A stretch of 64,000 nt of DNA from Zoroaster sp. YZ-2022 (Eukaryota; Echinodermata; Asteroidea; Forcipulatida; Zoroasteridae), in assembly GCA_029582265.1 (NCBI GenBank), contig CM055828.1, positions 16,255,430 to 16,319,429 on the forward strand. The letters run 5' to 3'. Under the pieces are notes generated by a model that had not been told where the DNA came from, searched no databases, and saw nothing but the letters and a program-made list of their open reading frames with translations. The stretch's first letter is position 1, and the number at the start of each line of letters is the position of its first letter. Shown here one piece after another: positions 45,999-59,459 of this stretch. The position numbers and the translations under genes were made by a program.

Positions 45999-48105
45999 GA
46001 AATATATACAACATATACAAGTTGTAGCTTTGTACGTTATGTTGTTATTGATTTAAACAATTGTTTTAATGCATTCAGAATTGTAATTATTATTTATTCT
46101 AACGTTGAATTGTTGCCCCGGAGAATGAAATATAATATCAATAACAGATAGCCACATTGCCTTCAAATAATTTGTTTAATTCACACATTTGTTATGTGTT
46201 TTTTGTGAACTGTGTATTTCAATAAAGGAATACATTTATTGATAATAACGTTTTAAGAGCCCTTATCGAAGCAAATCTGTGTAGTTTGATAATCTTTGTT
46301 GTGCATGTCAATTACGTAATTGCATGACATACGGTGAACGTTTAACATGGAACAGCGCAAAACAAATTGTAGGGGCAGGGGACGATTGTTGAAAGGGTGG
46401 AGTGATTAGCGCAGTACCGCACAGTACCGTTAAATTTGCCGGGGTGAAGCGTCTCCCTTCCTCCTGAAAACATGGATCCGCCCCTAAAACAGGTAAAACA
46501 CAATAATTGGGGGTGTACATCTACACAACACATATAATTGCAGATAAGTATCAGATAAAAGGTTACACACAGTAAATGTGCTGCTAGGGTCAGATTGGAC
46601 ATTGATCTTTTGTCCCCTCAACCTTTCGATCTTCATCTGAACATGTATTATCTAATTCAGGCAAAACATTGTTTTGGGTCTTCTGCCCCCACTCCCATCA
46701 ATCTAGCTCCGCCCCAATATAGTTGAGCCAACTACTGGGCCTAAAGTTTATACGTGTAGTTCATCTGTTTACCGTTTATTGTTACACCGCGTTTACACTT
46801 TCACAAGGAGTATCAGATCCCAGTGCGATCAACGGCTAAAGTGTAAACGGAAGAACCATCAGGATGTGATCCTCCAATTTGATCTGCCTCTCCTCAAAGT
46901 AGAATTAGATGATACAAGGAGGATCTAAACACAAGAGTTAACGTATACTAGGATCATATCCAGCAATAACCCAAAGTGATCGATCAGTACGGACGGGGAA
47001 ATGATAACACCAAATCATAGTTGCCAACATCTGAAGTCATTATCAAGGTTGTGTCATTCTGAAGGGGTGAGTGTCGCTAATTTGGGTCAAACACAAAATA
47101 CCATAACAATGGCATTGGCTTCTGCAATGGATGACTTGGCTATGCAATGAAACAGCTTCCGTAGTTGATTTAAATACTTAAACGGTGTATTTCTAGTATA
47201 ACAGAAATTCAATATTTAACAAAATTATCAAATTATCAAATAGCGACAATAACCGATCAGCAGTCGAGACTGTGAGGGTATGGGACCGATGAGACTGGTG
47301 GCATGTGTTGACAAACAACAGCTACGTATATGTCGTCTCTGTATATTTTAAATGATTACTACAACAATTAAAAACACACAAGTAAATGTGCATGTATTCA
47401 ACATCGGTTACCATGAAACATGGGGTCATAGATCTCAAACATCGCTCAACTCTTGAAACATCACTTTATGTACCATTTCTCTCCTTAAAGACGACACCCA
47501 AACATACAAAGAAACAAACAGACAATAAATATTTAAAAATCCTATAGACCATTCCCCAGGCCAACAAGTGGGGGTATATATCCCTCATCATCATCATGAA
47601 TAACAAGAAAAAAACATAAGGCCACGGTTGATCCTCGTGTGTATAGTTCTAGGTTGCCTGCGTGCGCCTTCGACTAGGGTAACACACATACTCAAAAATA
47701 CACTGGGCGGGTAAAATAGCAACATCAAACTGAAGAAAACGATCAATCCTTTAAAATCAGTAGATACTGTGCAGAGGCACATCGTTCTGGGAATAATCAA
47801 GATGAACCTCTACAATTGGACAAAATATTATATAAAGCTCTTCTAATGGGCAACTAATATGAGTTTGCTTATACAGGTTATGGAGAACCATAAACTGATT
47901 ACACTGAATGACACAGCGAGAAATGAGACAAAGACCTGATCATTATTGCAACATTATGTATCAATATGACAGGGATTTATAAGGTTAACATTGATATGCA
48001 CATGGTGGATGTGATGATGAGATGCATGGTTGCTCCCTGCAATGATAACCTGCACGTAGCCTTTTTGGAAATACGTTTTGGTGATTTGATGATCTAGTAA
48101 CTTCT

Positions 48106-48640
48106 AATAATGACGACGACAACGACGACGACGACGACGACGAATATTGCGCCAATATGCGCCAAGTTTGACGCTCATGGCGCATGAGCATTATTACCCT
48201 TTTCGGCACATTTTGCTGCCATTCCAGAAACACCAGGGCAAGCCCCTTCTCTTTCACGATATTAAACACCGGGGCAAGCCCCTTCTCTTTCACGATATTA
48301 AACACCGGGGCAAGCCCCTTCTCTTTCACGATATTAAACACCGGGCAGCCCTTCTCTTTCGATATTAAACACCGGGGCCCCCTCTCTTTCACGATATTAA
48401 ACACCGGGACAAGCCCCTTCTCTTTCACGATATTAAACACCGGGGCAAGCCCCTTCTCTTTCACGATATTAAACACCGGGGCAAGCCCCTTCTCTTTCAC
48501 GATAAGTGTCTTGGGTTGAAGCAGTTATGGTTAAGTACTCATGGACACAAGCGCCGCAACCAGGACGGGTTTTAAACACACATTCTAACAACACAAGAAC
48601 TTGAATCCGATGCAATACACCGCAAGGCTGCGACACTCCT
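48106..48640 (-). mobile_element. tRNA-SINE relative with internal 36 bp array, Z2 copy
   Basis: Same element as 30752-31128. The body array has grown to about eight units. The decayed box A lies at its right edge. Confidence 0.6.
48228..48504. repeat. 36 bp minisatellite, about eight units
   Basis: Same unit as 30885-30990. Two central units have lost several bases, which shifts frames in the middle of the array. A 171-codon minus frame across it is an artefact. Confidence 0.9.
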
Positions 48641-48694
48641 TTTACTAAATGAATGTATACAATGAATGTATATATAATGTAACGATATTAGGTT

Positions 48695-49010
48695 TGAAAA
48701 CTCTGAACCATTGCAATATATATTCAAGTTCATTGTCTCATAATAAAACAACCAGGCATCTACAGAGATCATCTTATATAATTTGTGTATGAATAATTGA
48801 TGTAAATTGTATCACTTTATGATATTATGGATATAAAGGATTATTATGGATATAAAGGAACAACTCTGAACCATTGCAATATATATTCAAGTTCATTGTC
48901 TCATAATAAACCAACCAGGCATCTACAGAGATCATCTTATATAATTTGTGTATGAATAATTGATGTAAATTGTATCACTTTATGATATTATGGATATAAA
49001 GGAACAACAA
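48695..49010. repeat. Tandem duplication of about 160 bp
   Basis: The text starting CTCTGAACCATTGCAATATA occurs at about 48699 and 48865 and runs on through TTATGGATATAAAGGA each time. Z1 has one full copy plus a scrambled part (31180-31420). Confidence 0.8.
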
Positions 49011-49084
49011 TTATTAATTCCTTTTCTTATTATACATAGAGCATTTTCCAAAGAGCTCACATTTAACGGATGATCTAGGAGGAA

Positions 49085-49245
49085 TTGCCCATGCACCTCC
49101 CTTTTATTGCGGTGTGTGTACATTTACCATACGTTTTTGAGTATATCTCTTGTTTGGTAATCTTCCTCCTTTTTATTGCGGTGTATATTTACCATACGTT
49201 TTTGAGTATACCTCTCTTGTTTGGCAATCTTCCTCTTTTTGCCGT
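49085..49245. repeat. 71 bp minisatellite, about two units
   Basis: Contracted counterpart of 31497-31875. Confidence 0.85.
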
Positions 49246-49785
49246 CCCCCTTTATCGAGACCCTTGACCCGCCCCTGTTCACATTACAGTGTTCTTTGAA
49301 ACAGAAAGATAATACAAAAGGTTTCATGCCGATAGTTGTATGAATCCTATAATATGTCTGTGTCTTTTGTCCACTTACATCTGTGAATCGCCGGGCCATT
49401 ATGGATGAAGTACGCCTATTAATATAGTATTTTAATATTGACTCAAACTTCATTGTCCTACAAGGCACTATATGTTCTTACAGTAATGTAGGTCATTGTA
49501 TATACAACAACAGAACAATTAAGTCTCATCAAAACAATAATACATAATGCATACAAAATGTCAGTATTGTTGACTCGAGTCTGTGACTCAGACTCGAGTC
49601 CGATTCGAGCCACTAATTGTTTTGGCTGGCGATTTGACTTGACTTGGACAACATTTACTTGTGACTTGAAATGACTTGAGTAAATTTGACTTGATGACAT
49701 TGCCAACATAGTTACAGATCTAGATATAGATGATCACTTGTTGGTTGGAATCACGGCAAACAATGTACGTTGTTGTGGCGAATTG

Positions 49786-49877
49786 TGTATTACTATTATT
49801 AGCCTGTAATACATGTAGACTACATACCCTGTATTACTATTATTAGCCTATAATACATGTAGACTACATACCCTGTA
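49786..49877. repeat. 44 bp minisatellite, two units
   Basis: Contracted counterpart of 32581-32892. Confidence 0.9.
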
Positions 49878-50092
49878 TGTGTACTGTAAAATGTACGCAT
49901 ACATGTCTATTCTTCCATACAATCCGCCGTAATGGAAGCTGATGGGTATTATGGATAAATGCTACATTAACACTCAATGTGGTTTATAGAAACGACTGGA
50001 AAAGAGGTTATAGTGACACTGTTTATCTATATTAAGAATTCGTAATGTATTGAACAAAAATAATTATAATTATGTTGGGGGTAGGCTTGAAA

Positions 50093-51500
50093 AATGTTTT
50101 CCCGTAAAAACGCTGAATGAGAGGGGCGTTACAAATTCCTTCCTGAAGTTAACACATATAATACAACAAAAACACAAGCCTAGTTCGGTAGTTTGATTTG
50201 GTGGTTTATTTGCTGAGAAGCTCCATTTGCTGATTAAAAACCGATATGGGGGCGTGTCACATCACACCCCACGACCCTGCAGTCAAAAGAAAAGTGTAAA
50301 AAAAAAACACTTTTTTGGTTTGTGTTTTCTCTGATGAAATGCGATAATGTTTTTTTCCAAGGATGACTGTACCTTTATTAATTTCACATCAAGTAAGCTT
50401 TCTGATAATAATTCTGTCATATTGTAATCAGGTTATTATCAATGTTGTTTATTTTCTTTAGGTTTATAGTGAAAATGAGTGTTAAGTGACAAATGCATTT
50501 TCTAAAATGTATGGAAACTTCCATTTTCATATTATGAAACTTAGTTGATCCCCTCCAACGGTTTGAAGTTAAATCTATACTTGACGTAAAACAGCTGTAT
50601 TTAATAACACAATAGGCCTACATAAACAATTACCAAAACAAAAGCGGAGACAATTTCAAAATTGTTTCTATGTTTGCGATTCCGGTGTCAATGATGCCCG
50701 CTAGCTCCAACTTCTTCCATCTACATTCAGCCTCCAGAGATGCAGCGCTTTCAATGTCATGAACTCCGGAAGTACATGAAACGGGAGAAAATATACAATA
50801 GTTCCACAAATTATAAATGACTTGTGACGTCAGCCTATTATAATAATGTGTTGGTGGGGCACGGCATTTGAGGTATCGACGTCGAGTTTTAATTTCATTG
50901 TGATCGTTTCACATTAGCATTTCGCAACGGAAGTAGGAAAAATGTATCACATCTTAACCCTTGGATATTATGGACGGACAATAAACTAGATCTGTCGTTT
51001 ATCTGGATCTGGATCTGGATTGTTATACTCCGTCAAAGCGGTAAATCCACATCAGGATATACAGGATAATTTATACAACGGAAATATAGGAAAAACATCT
51101 CACATATAGGAAAAACATCTCACATTTTAACTCTTGGATATTATCGACAGACAATAAACTATCTGACGTTGATGAGGGATATAGTCTCTAAAACAGAAAT
51201 AGTAGGATAAACATCTCACATCTTAACTCTTGGATATTATCAAGGCAGAATATCAACAGTTTCAAGGTAAGTGGGCAATTATTGTTATTATTACAAGGCA
51301 TACAACATGGATCATGGTTCATAACATTGTTGAAATAAGTGGTGTTTATTTAAGTATATTTACCAAAGGTTGAGTACGTTCTGTTGAAATCATCAAAACA
51401 TGCATTTTTAGTAGATTTTTATTTTTTACACATGCTGAGTGTCTAAGATATATATTACTCAAGGTTATTTTGCAATTTCAGTTTGGAAAAGTACATTAGT
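50093..51500 (+). repeat. Block X, copy 4 (X4)
   Basis: It follows Z2 exactly as X2 follows Z1. TGACGTCA is at 50825-50832 and the donor-like GT at 51267-51268. The segment equivalent to X1 520-715 is deleted (junction CTCCAACGGTTTGAAG). Confidence 0.9.
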
Positions 51501-52700
51501 TATAGAAAGGAATCGTGTATCTCATTGATCACTGCTAACTTGCAACTTTTGTAATGTCATTGAAATGAGTCTGTTTTCTGATTCACGGTGAGTGTTGGGA
51601 TGTAGACTTATTTATAGGCCAACTGAGATGAGCGATATCATTACTGCTCTTACGAGACAAATCCAAGTATTACACGGGGCAGTAGGTCAGTGTCATCTGG
51701 AACTCTTGTGTTTTGTAACAGAGAGTCCGTTGTAAAATCTTTATTTGATTAGTAGTTTCCCCATTGTTCTGAATGAATTTCAAGGGAAAGTCGGAAACAA
51801 AACCTCGATATAATCTTATGTGACCGTTTCATCTGTTTGGTCGGGGATGGGGGTACGCTTCCATTCATCTGGTGAACTGATCATCAACGATCATTATGTA
51901 CTTGTTTCCTCGTTCGTTTTATACAACAGTATAATTCAAATTGTTACATTAATGAGATTAAGACTCTAGTAGTTCGAGAATTGTGTATTTATCTGTTTTT
52001 GTTGTTGTTATTTTTATTTTTATTTGTTTAGGGTTAATAAATGGGTTTCTCTACTGAACAGGGTAACAAGTAGGCTATATGTATATTGTACATGAATACC
52101 ATGAGAGGTCTCCACCTTGTCTGGGCGATTTGACTCTAATTAGGGTATACAACGGCTTCAAACTTACTAGACAAGCTTAAATTAAATCTATATGTAAATA
52201 AAATGCAAAGCAAACCTTACTACATTATTGATAATGTATCAATCATGTCCGTACAGTCAAAATCATAGATTTTAGATTGCTTTGTGTTTAATGTTATTAT
52301 GTGATTTTGTTCCTTAATCATATTTATTACGAAAACTTTCGTACAAGTTTTAAAATGGTTCAGAATAAACTATTCAATAAAACAAATACTGTAAACTGCT
52401 CTTAAAACAATACAGTTTTGCTTTTCTCAGGTCCAAATTTGAACCATTTCATTCTCTACGTCATTGAATGCTTCCTATGAATGTTTGTCTTCAAGAATGA
52501 TAACACATTTAGACGACGTATATATGTATAACCTTGTACGATGTTATATTTCTAATTATCCAATATAACATTAGTACTGTACTGATGTGAAACAGTTTAA
52601 ACATGTTATTTTGTTGAATACATACATGAATATTGCTCATTGATGGAGAAACCAAGTCTATTAAACAGTTTAATGTACTCAGACGGTGGATTTGTTTGGA
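51400..52700 (+). repeat. Block Y, copy 5 (Y5)
   Basis: Matches Y3 throughout with scattered substitutions and small indels. Contains the second copy of the integrase-plus-tail remnant. Confidence 0.85.
51535..51935 (-). pseudogene. Ty3/gypsy Pol fragment, Y5 copy
   Basis: Same structure as 34750-35160 but more decayed, with extra indels in the tail. The breakpoint between core and tail is shared, so the deletion predates the block duplication. Confidence 0.65.
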
Positions 52701-52926
52701 ATCGGACAAGTATCTGATTCTACCCTGAAATGATTACACAATCTTGAGATATACATCATAAAATAGACTGTATATTTTCAAATGGTATCGCGAAAAAAAA
52801 ATCGTAGGCTATCTGTTAATATTCGAACATATCACAGTTTAATGTGATCAGTAATAGTCTATGCCACTCACTTATTGTAGACTAACAATCATATTGAAAG
52901 AAATCTTTAAAATAAGATCATCCTTA

Positions 52927-53606
52927 TGCTATGGTCCCACAGGAATATTTCGATCTTTCTGTCGAAATATATTTCGATTCTTGTTTTTTTTGTTATTTTT
53001 AATAATTTCGTCAAAATCTCGTATAAATATCGACAAAATATCTTTTTTCCGTGAGAAATGTTTTGTTGTTGTATTTTCTCGACAATTTCGATCCATTTTC
53101 GATTTTATTTCGACGACTTTCGACTGTTTAGATCATTTCGACTGGCATTTTGACAAATTTCGACTGTTTAGACTGTTTAGATTGATTTCTATTTTGTTTC
53201 GATTAATTTTCGATTTAAAAAAAAAATTGGGACAAATGTTTCGATTTATTTCGACTGTTACGATTGTTTAGACTATTTAGACAGTTTAGATTGATTTCGA
53301 CTGTTTTTCGAACTTTTAGACTGTTAAGACTATTTCGATTTCATTTTCGACAGTTTCGATAAAATTTCGAAAAGATTTCGATAAATTTGATCGAAACTTC
53401 ATCGAAAAATATTGGTCAGGTTTAATAATTTTCGATTAATGATTTTTGTTTTCGACAAATCTCTACAAATCTCGACAAATATCGTGAGTTTCGATTTTTT
53501 TAGACTCTTTAGACTATTTCAACTTTTCTCGAAACATTTTTGTAAAAAATATAAAATCTTGACGAAACACGATCGAGAGAGTCGAAATCTCTGTGGGACC
53601 ATAGCA
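52927..53606. mobile_element. MITE with TGCTATGGTCCCACAG ends and TTTCGA-rich interior
   Basis: TGCTATGGTCCCACAG and its complement bound 680 bp. The R1 and R3 sites (about 9458 and 40600) run ATCATCCTAAAGC or close to it without the element. The flanks are TTA and TAA, consistent with a TA or TWA target. The interior is degenerate TTTCGACTGTTTAGAC words, giving meaningless Phe/Arg/Leu-rich frames. No transposase. Confidence 0.85.
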
Positions 53607-56600
53607 TAAAGCACTGACTTATCGAGTAAGATAGGCCTTCAGTCCAAACCAGCTACCGTAACCACCTCGACAGACATTGAAAAACAAGCCGCGTGTTCTA
53701 GCCAATTTTCAGCATTTGCTATGTAGACATGCGCTCCGGACACTTCTATGCAATTCCACCCACTCTTACCACACACCATTATGTTTGATTTTCTTAGAGT
53801 TTTGAGGCTCACTGCCTTCAATTCAGATAGCGCAGACTGCAGTAAAACATAACAATATTATGGATTTACTCATGAGTGCATATTCTAGTGATCATGATCG
53901 TGTAAATAATACAGCCAGCGGCGGCGCTACGCGGGGCGGGGGGGGGGGGAGGGGTAGGGGATTCCCCCGGTTACTTTCTTTGCCCACCCAATTTGCCCCC
54001 CCACAATTTTGTTTCCCCGATGGTAAGTCAATGCTTTTTCAGCAATACAAAATTACATTAAAGATTAATGTTTGCCCCCCTTAAATTTAAGCTTTCCCCC
54101 TCTTGTTCCCTCTTGTTCCCCCCCCCCCCAGTTTGACAGGTCTGGTGCCGACGCTGAATACAGCCCATATAATATGACATTTAATGAAAAATACGAAAGG
54201 CTGTAATATCATTAGCAAGAAATATGGCACCTGTGAATTTGAATTTCTGTTTACAAAGTAAGGAACAACCTGTGCATCAGAGGAGCAGAACTAAGAAAGA
54301 CTTTTTTTTAGATGAACGATTCTCAGTACGAAAGATATAATTATGTCGAAAGTTTTTATTTATTGTATTTGTTTAATTTTATTTTATTTTGGCTATTGAT
54401 GCATTACTTTGTTTAGCATCAGAGAAAATAAACCTGCAATGCCTTTCTGACTTAGTACTAAATTTAATTTTTTGATTTTTAAAATATTTTTTATTTTATT
54501 TATTTTTTTATTTTTTTATAGAAAATCCTATTAAATTAAATTTCATAAACCTTGGGCTAAACACATGGGCTTCGATCACTACTTAAAAGTACTAAATTTA
54601 ATTTTTAGATTTTTAAAATATCTTTTTATTTTATTTTATTTTAATTTAAATGAATTTCTGTTTACAATATTATGGATTTACTCATGAGTGCATATTCTAG
54701 TTGTCATTATCATTTTCATGATCGTGTAAATAATACAGCCCATATAATATGACATTCAATGAAACATACGAAAGGTTGTAATATCATTAGCAAGAAATAT
54801 GGCACCTGTGAATTTGAATGAAATGCTTACAAAGTGTATCAGAGGAACAGAACTAAGCCAGACGAAAAACACCCTTTTGGCTAAACGATTCTCAATACGA
54901 AAGAAATAAGCCGAATGTTTTTATTATTACCGTTTTCTTTGTTTAATTTGAATATATTCCGTTTATTAATGCATTACTTTTGGTTAGCATTAGGGAAAGT
55001 AAACATGCAGTGCCTTTAATTTGTAGATCCCAATTCTACGGGTCAAATGCTGGATGGAGCTATTCATGGCAGGAAGTCTTGGGTCCGTGTAAGGGTCCTG
55101 GAATAAAAATTCTAGGCGCCCTCTGATTCAATATGATTCGTTATCAGGACCACGTTTGGGAAGTATTCTGGCTTATGATGCAGATGTGCGTAGGCTTTCA
55201 TATTTTAATTTCGCAATTTAATCGACAACGATTGTGAGGGGCGACTTTGTAAAAAAAAAATTAAATAAATAAAGTGTTTTGGGGCAATCGCCCCTTTGAT
55301 TCGCCCAATCAGGGATGTTTTTGCTCTAAATTAGATAGTCATATTGTACGCTCCATTTCAGCCAATCACACACACGTATCAATCGATGACTTGAGTTTTC
55401 ATACATATTCATAACGATATTTACTCATACATATTAAGTACATCACTGACGATTTCTCACTGCATATGTGTATACGCTACTCACTTTTGTACAGTGCTGT
55501 GAAATTTATAATTATTCAATTTGTATGTTGTACATTTTGGGTAATTTTGTTTTAATAACATAATTAAAAATTTGTTGACCAATATTGGGGTTTCATTTAC
55601 CAAAGGTACAATAAAGGCAGATATAATAATATCCATGGTACTATTGATGACATAAACAATTCTGAAAAACCTTTAACAATTTTTGGACACAATTTAAATT
55701 ATTGCATTTAAACGTAATGGCGCACATATTAGATTCCACGAATACATTGGAAGTGGTCACATGACTCAATATTTTCCTTTTCAGAGTTTGAAAGTTGACA
55801 ACATACCTAAAATAAACCATGTGATAAATGTTTTACAATATCACAAATATATTATATTTAACAAAAAAATTAAAAATTTCATTGGACCTGTTCAAAATAA
55901 ACGGTTGCCATTATCGTTTATTTTTACGTGAGGGGGTCCCAAAGAATAGTTAGAAAAATTCAGAAATTTTTTGCGTGATCAGACAAAGTGTTTTGGAAAT
56001 TTTATACAAAATGTCACAGGGGCACATTGGTAATGTATTAACAACCTGTGTAACAGAGGAGTAAAAATAACCAGAACGGAAAACGGCTTTTTTGGATAAA
56101 CGATTCTCATTACGAAAGAAATATGTCGAGTGTTTTTATGTTTAAAATTGTATTTGTTTAATTTGAATTTATTCCGTTTATTGATGCATTAATTTTGTTT
56201 AGCATCAGAGAAAGTAAACCTGCAATGCCTTGCTGACTCAGTACTAAATTTAATTTGTGGAAGGTTTTTATTTATTTATTTAATTTTTTTAAATTTATTT
56301 AATTTTTTTATAGTAATTCCTATTAAATTATATTTCATAAACCTTGGGCTACTATGTCAATAATGGAGTGTATCACAACGTGGGCTTCGATCACTACTTA
56401 AAAGTGGGCTATGTGCCCTCTTTTCCCACCCAATTCTAGGGGTCAAATACTGGATGGAGCTATTCACAGCGGGGAGTCTTGGTCCCGCATAAGTGTCCCA
56501 GAAATGTTTCGATTCTAGGCGCTCTCTAATTCAATATAATTCATTTTCAGGGCCACGTTTGGGAAGTATTATGGCTTATGATGCAGATGTGCGTAGGCCC

Positions 56601-57405
56601 TCATCTTTTAATTTCGCAACCTAGTCGACAACCTAATGTGCGTGTACATAGTACATGTACACCCACATCTACAAGTGTATATTATATATTACCATGAAGG
56701 ACCAAATGTTTCTATTCAGTTAGTGCATACATAATACAATTATAATATAGTTCACCTTGCACGAAGACATGCATAATACTTATGGACAGATTAAAGTCGG
56801 TGTAAGGGCAAAATCAAATATAAAAGTTCTAGCCTACTTAACCCTATCAAGCCTGGGATTGTTATCGTTCTCATAACGTCCTTCATTTTTATCCGTTAGC
56901 CATGAAATTTGGCACAAATGTTGTCTTCAATACAAACAACAATGTGACGTCACAAGTAGAGGGCTATAAGTAACATTTAGTGTCATTTTGTTCCAAAAAC
57001 ATGATTTAAAAAATATATTTGACCTATTTTTTTTACCAAAAGTACAATAAAGGCAGGTATAATAATATCCATCGTATTATTGATGACATAAATTTATATA
57101 ATGAACAAACAAATTCTGAAAACCGTTTAAAATGAGGCTTTTGGGACAAAATATAAGTTTTGCATTTAAACGTAATAGCGGCCATATTTGATTCCCATGA
57201 CTCAGTATTGTCCAGTTCAGAGTTTGAAAGTTGACAACATACCTTAAAAGAAATCTTACAATATCAACAATCTATTTTGATCAAAAAGTGGAAATTCTAT
57301 TGGACCTTGAACACCGAATATTGTTGATTTTTGCGTGAGGGAATCCCAATAATAGTTAGGAAAACAGTTCGGCTTAATTTTTTAATTTAATTTTTTTGCC
57401 AACCT

Positions 57406-57759
57406 GTGAAATATGATAGGTGTATGAATACGCGAGTATTAGAACCAGACCAGATTTTCCATACACAAAGTATGGTGGCTAAGGGAGCCTTCATAAATCG
57501 AGCAAACAAATCCCTTAATACAAAGCCGATAGACGCCTATGGACGGGGAATTGGTCGGTTCTGGTTCCAGTGTCCCAACGCGTCTGCCCAAGATTGTAGA
57601 TACACCTCTTTGCGAGAGCGTAGCCACAGCGTACGGTCACGAAAATTACATGTTTTTCACTCTGAACACTTTGTGGTACATACTGAACGCTTTATGAATA
57701 TTTTTGGCGTTACAAGAGAAACGGTAGTCTACTATTCAGTCGTCAGGAAAGGCAAATAG
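57406..57759 (+). pseudogene. R-block open frame containing FINRANKSLN, longest copy
   Basis: The 117 codons begin MKYDRCMNTRVLEPDQIFHT and pass through SMVAKGAFINRANKSLN and RFWFQCPNASAQDC, then RERSHSVRSRK, FHSEHFVVHTE and ETVVYYS. The S-E-H-F word resembles the S-x-H-F of THAP fingers, but the upstream Cys pair is missing, so I do not assign the domain. Four other copies in the window vary in frame. A homologous stretch with a different sequel lies on the minus strand near 61500. It could be an exon of the tandemly duplicated unit that has since decayed. Confidence 0.35.
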
Positions 57760-57974
57760 GCTTATATTATTTAGTTATATTATCTCTAAAATATGTCAAC
57801 AAAATTAAAAATTGAACAAAATGTTCAAACTGTGGTTCATACCCAACAGTCTTATCCAATACGAGGGGATATGCTAATTTATTTCACAATATATTGTGAA
57901 GGAAGACACAATGCATTATAAGCGTACTTAAATCCTGCTATGAATAGCTTTAAATTACAAATAATTGTATGTAC

Positions 57975-58171
57975 CAGTGGCGTAACCAGGGTCCTATTTT
58001 CAGGGGGCACTGGGGGTGCACCACTTTTTCTTGAGGGGCATGTCAATACTTGAACATGTTGTATCCTGCAGCCTCAAATTGGGATCTATTTTTAAAAATA
58101 TAATTCTTGGTGTGGGGAGGGGGAACCTGGTGGGAATACCTCGCGCCCGTGCACCCATAGTTACGCCACTG
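57975..58171 (+). mobile_element. hAT-like MITE (CAGTGGCG family), R4 copy
   Basis: Ends CAGTGGCGTAACCAGG and TAGTTACGCCACTG, flanks GTATGTAC and ATATGCAC. Same site as in R1 and R2. Confidence 0.7.
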
Positions 58172-59459
58172 ATATGCACATGTACATGAACATACACATT
58201 GAATGATAATAAATATGCGTAATTTCCCTATTTGTTAGTATTATTATTATTTTATGGCATGAATGTGTAAAAATAGAGAGGTCAATTGGTAAATTGTTGT
58301 GGGTCTACATAAATGAGGGTCGAGTTTGTGGTGCGCCAGCACGTCAGTCGAGCTGGCATCCCTGCAAGACACGGCCTAGGAGACAGCGATCTTGGGGACA
58401 TTGGGTAAAGGCAGTGCGGACGAGCAAAGTTCCATCTTGGAGACATTGATAGTTAACATAAGACATCTTAGGAATAGTATTTCCAAATGTAGGGCATAGG
58501 ATTGGTAATTCAAAAATAACTAAAAATGGTGGAATTAATGTGAAACTTATTTGGTGTAAAGCTAATGATGGTAAATCAGTTTTCACTACAAATAATTTTG
58601 TTTGAGGTGCTGTCAGAAATAGTTTACATTTCTTTGTGCTGTCACTTTCAGAGTGAAATAATTTACCTTTTGGAATTTACCAAATAGTACTCTTTCTTTA
58701 ATTCCGTGTAAGAATGAATACAATCTGAATGTATTTTTTATTATTATTATCTTGTTAACTACAAAACGGAATAAGCTGCAAACTTTCAGTTTTCTTGAAT
58801 TTACATCTTAGTTACATCTTTCATAGAAACAGTTTACCAACATCAACTTCATTACGATCGTAGATTTATTGACATTTAATTTACATGATATTGCAAAATT
58901 TTTCACAAATATTTGCGGACAATCACCAAACATGTAACAAGTTGGGGGTGGGGGCATGCAAAGCATTTGCAGGTTTCATGATTTGGTAGCGAGTACACGT
59001 ATGGCTCTCCGGGAGACAGCCGGGATCAGGTACAGGAACGGTGGATATCTTGGCGGCAGATCCTGCCGCATGGGTTATGTGTGGGATGCACCGTACATTT
59101 GTATCATCATGGCAGAGATTAATAAGGTTAACATTGACACGCACATGCAATTGATTCCACGATGGATGTGATGATGACATATGGTTACTCCTGCAATGAT
59201 AACCTGCACGTAAGCCTTTCTGGAGAACGTTTTAAAAGGCTTTGGTGATTTGATGATCTAGGAACTCGTTTCGTAAATACTTTTATTTATATATAATGTA
59301 AAAGATGGTGGGTTTGTCGGTCGAGTTGGCACCTGTGAGACACCGAGGAGGATAGGGCGAAGATATTAGACACAAGTGGAATTGGATCGATATACACGGT
59401 GCTTTTTACAAGCTAGCAATGAGCCACCGGCGGTGGATGCGGGGGGCGGATCCCCTCCC

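Larger units (their letters stand above)
43176..50092 (+). repeat. Block Z, copy 2 (Z2)
   Basis: Matches 24253-33104. It lacks the LINE/MITE insertion, the 29435-29990 stretch and the 32195 MITE. It has fewer 71 bp and 44 bp units, more 36 bp units, and an expanded (TA)n run at 45965-45997. Confidence 0.9.
52700..59280 (+). repeat. Block R, copy 4 (R4)
   Basis: Matches R1 and R2. It has its own MITE (52927-53606), an internal duplication (the phrase TTATGGATTTACTCATGAGT at about 53859 and 54669) and a deletion near 55520. The orientation of the 55343 segment agrees with R2, not R1. The right end degenerates beside the gap. Confidence 0.85.

Noticed and set aside
47985..48500. 171-codon minus-strand repeat protein (KEKGLAPVFNIV units)
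   Set aside because: Produced by a 36 bp array with length divisible by three. The Z1 array gives a shorter version and both strands are open.
48228..48504. Regular 36 bp repeats resembling a CRISPR array
   Set aside because: Units are contiguous with no unique spacers, and the genome context is eukaryotic. It is a minisatellite inside a SINE-like element.
52861..53271. 136-codon Phe/Arg/Leu-rich frame
   Set aside because: It lies almost wholly inside the TTTCGA-rich MITE; word repetition explains the composition.
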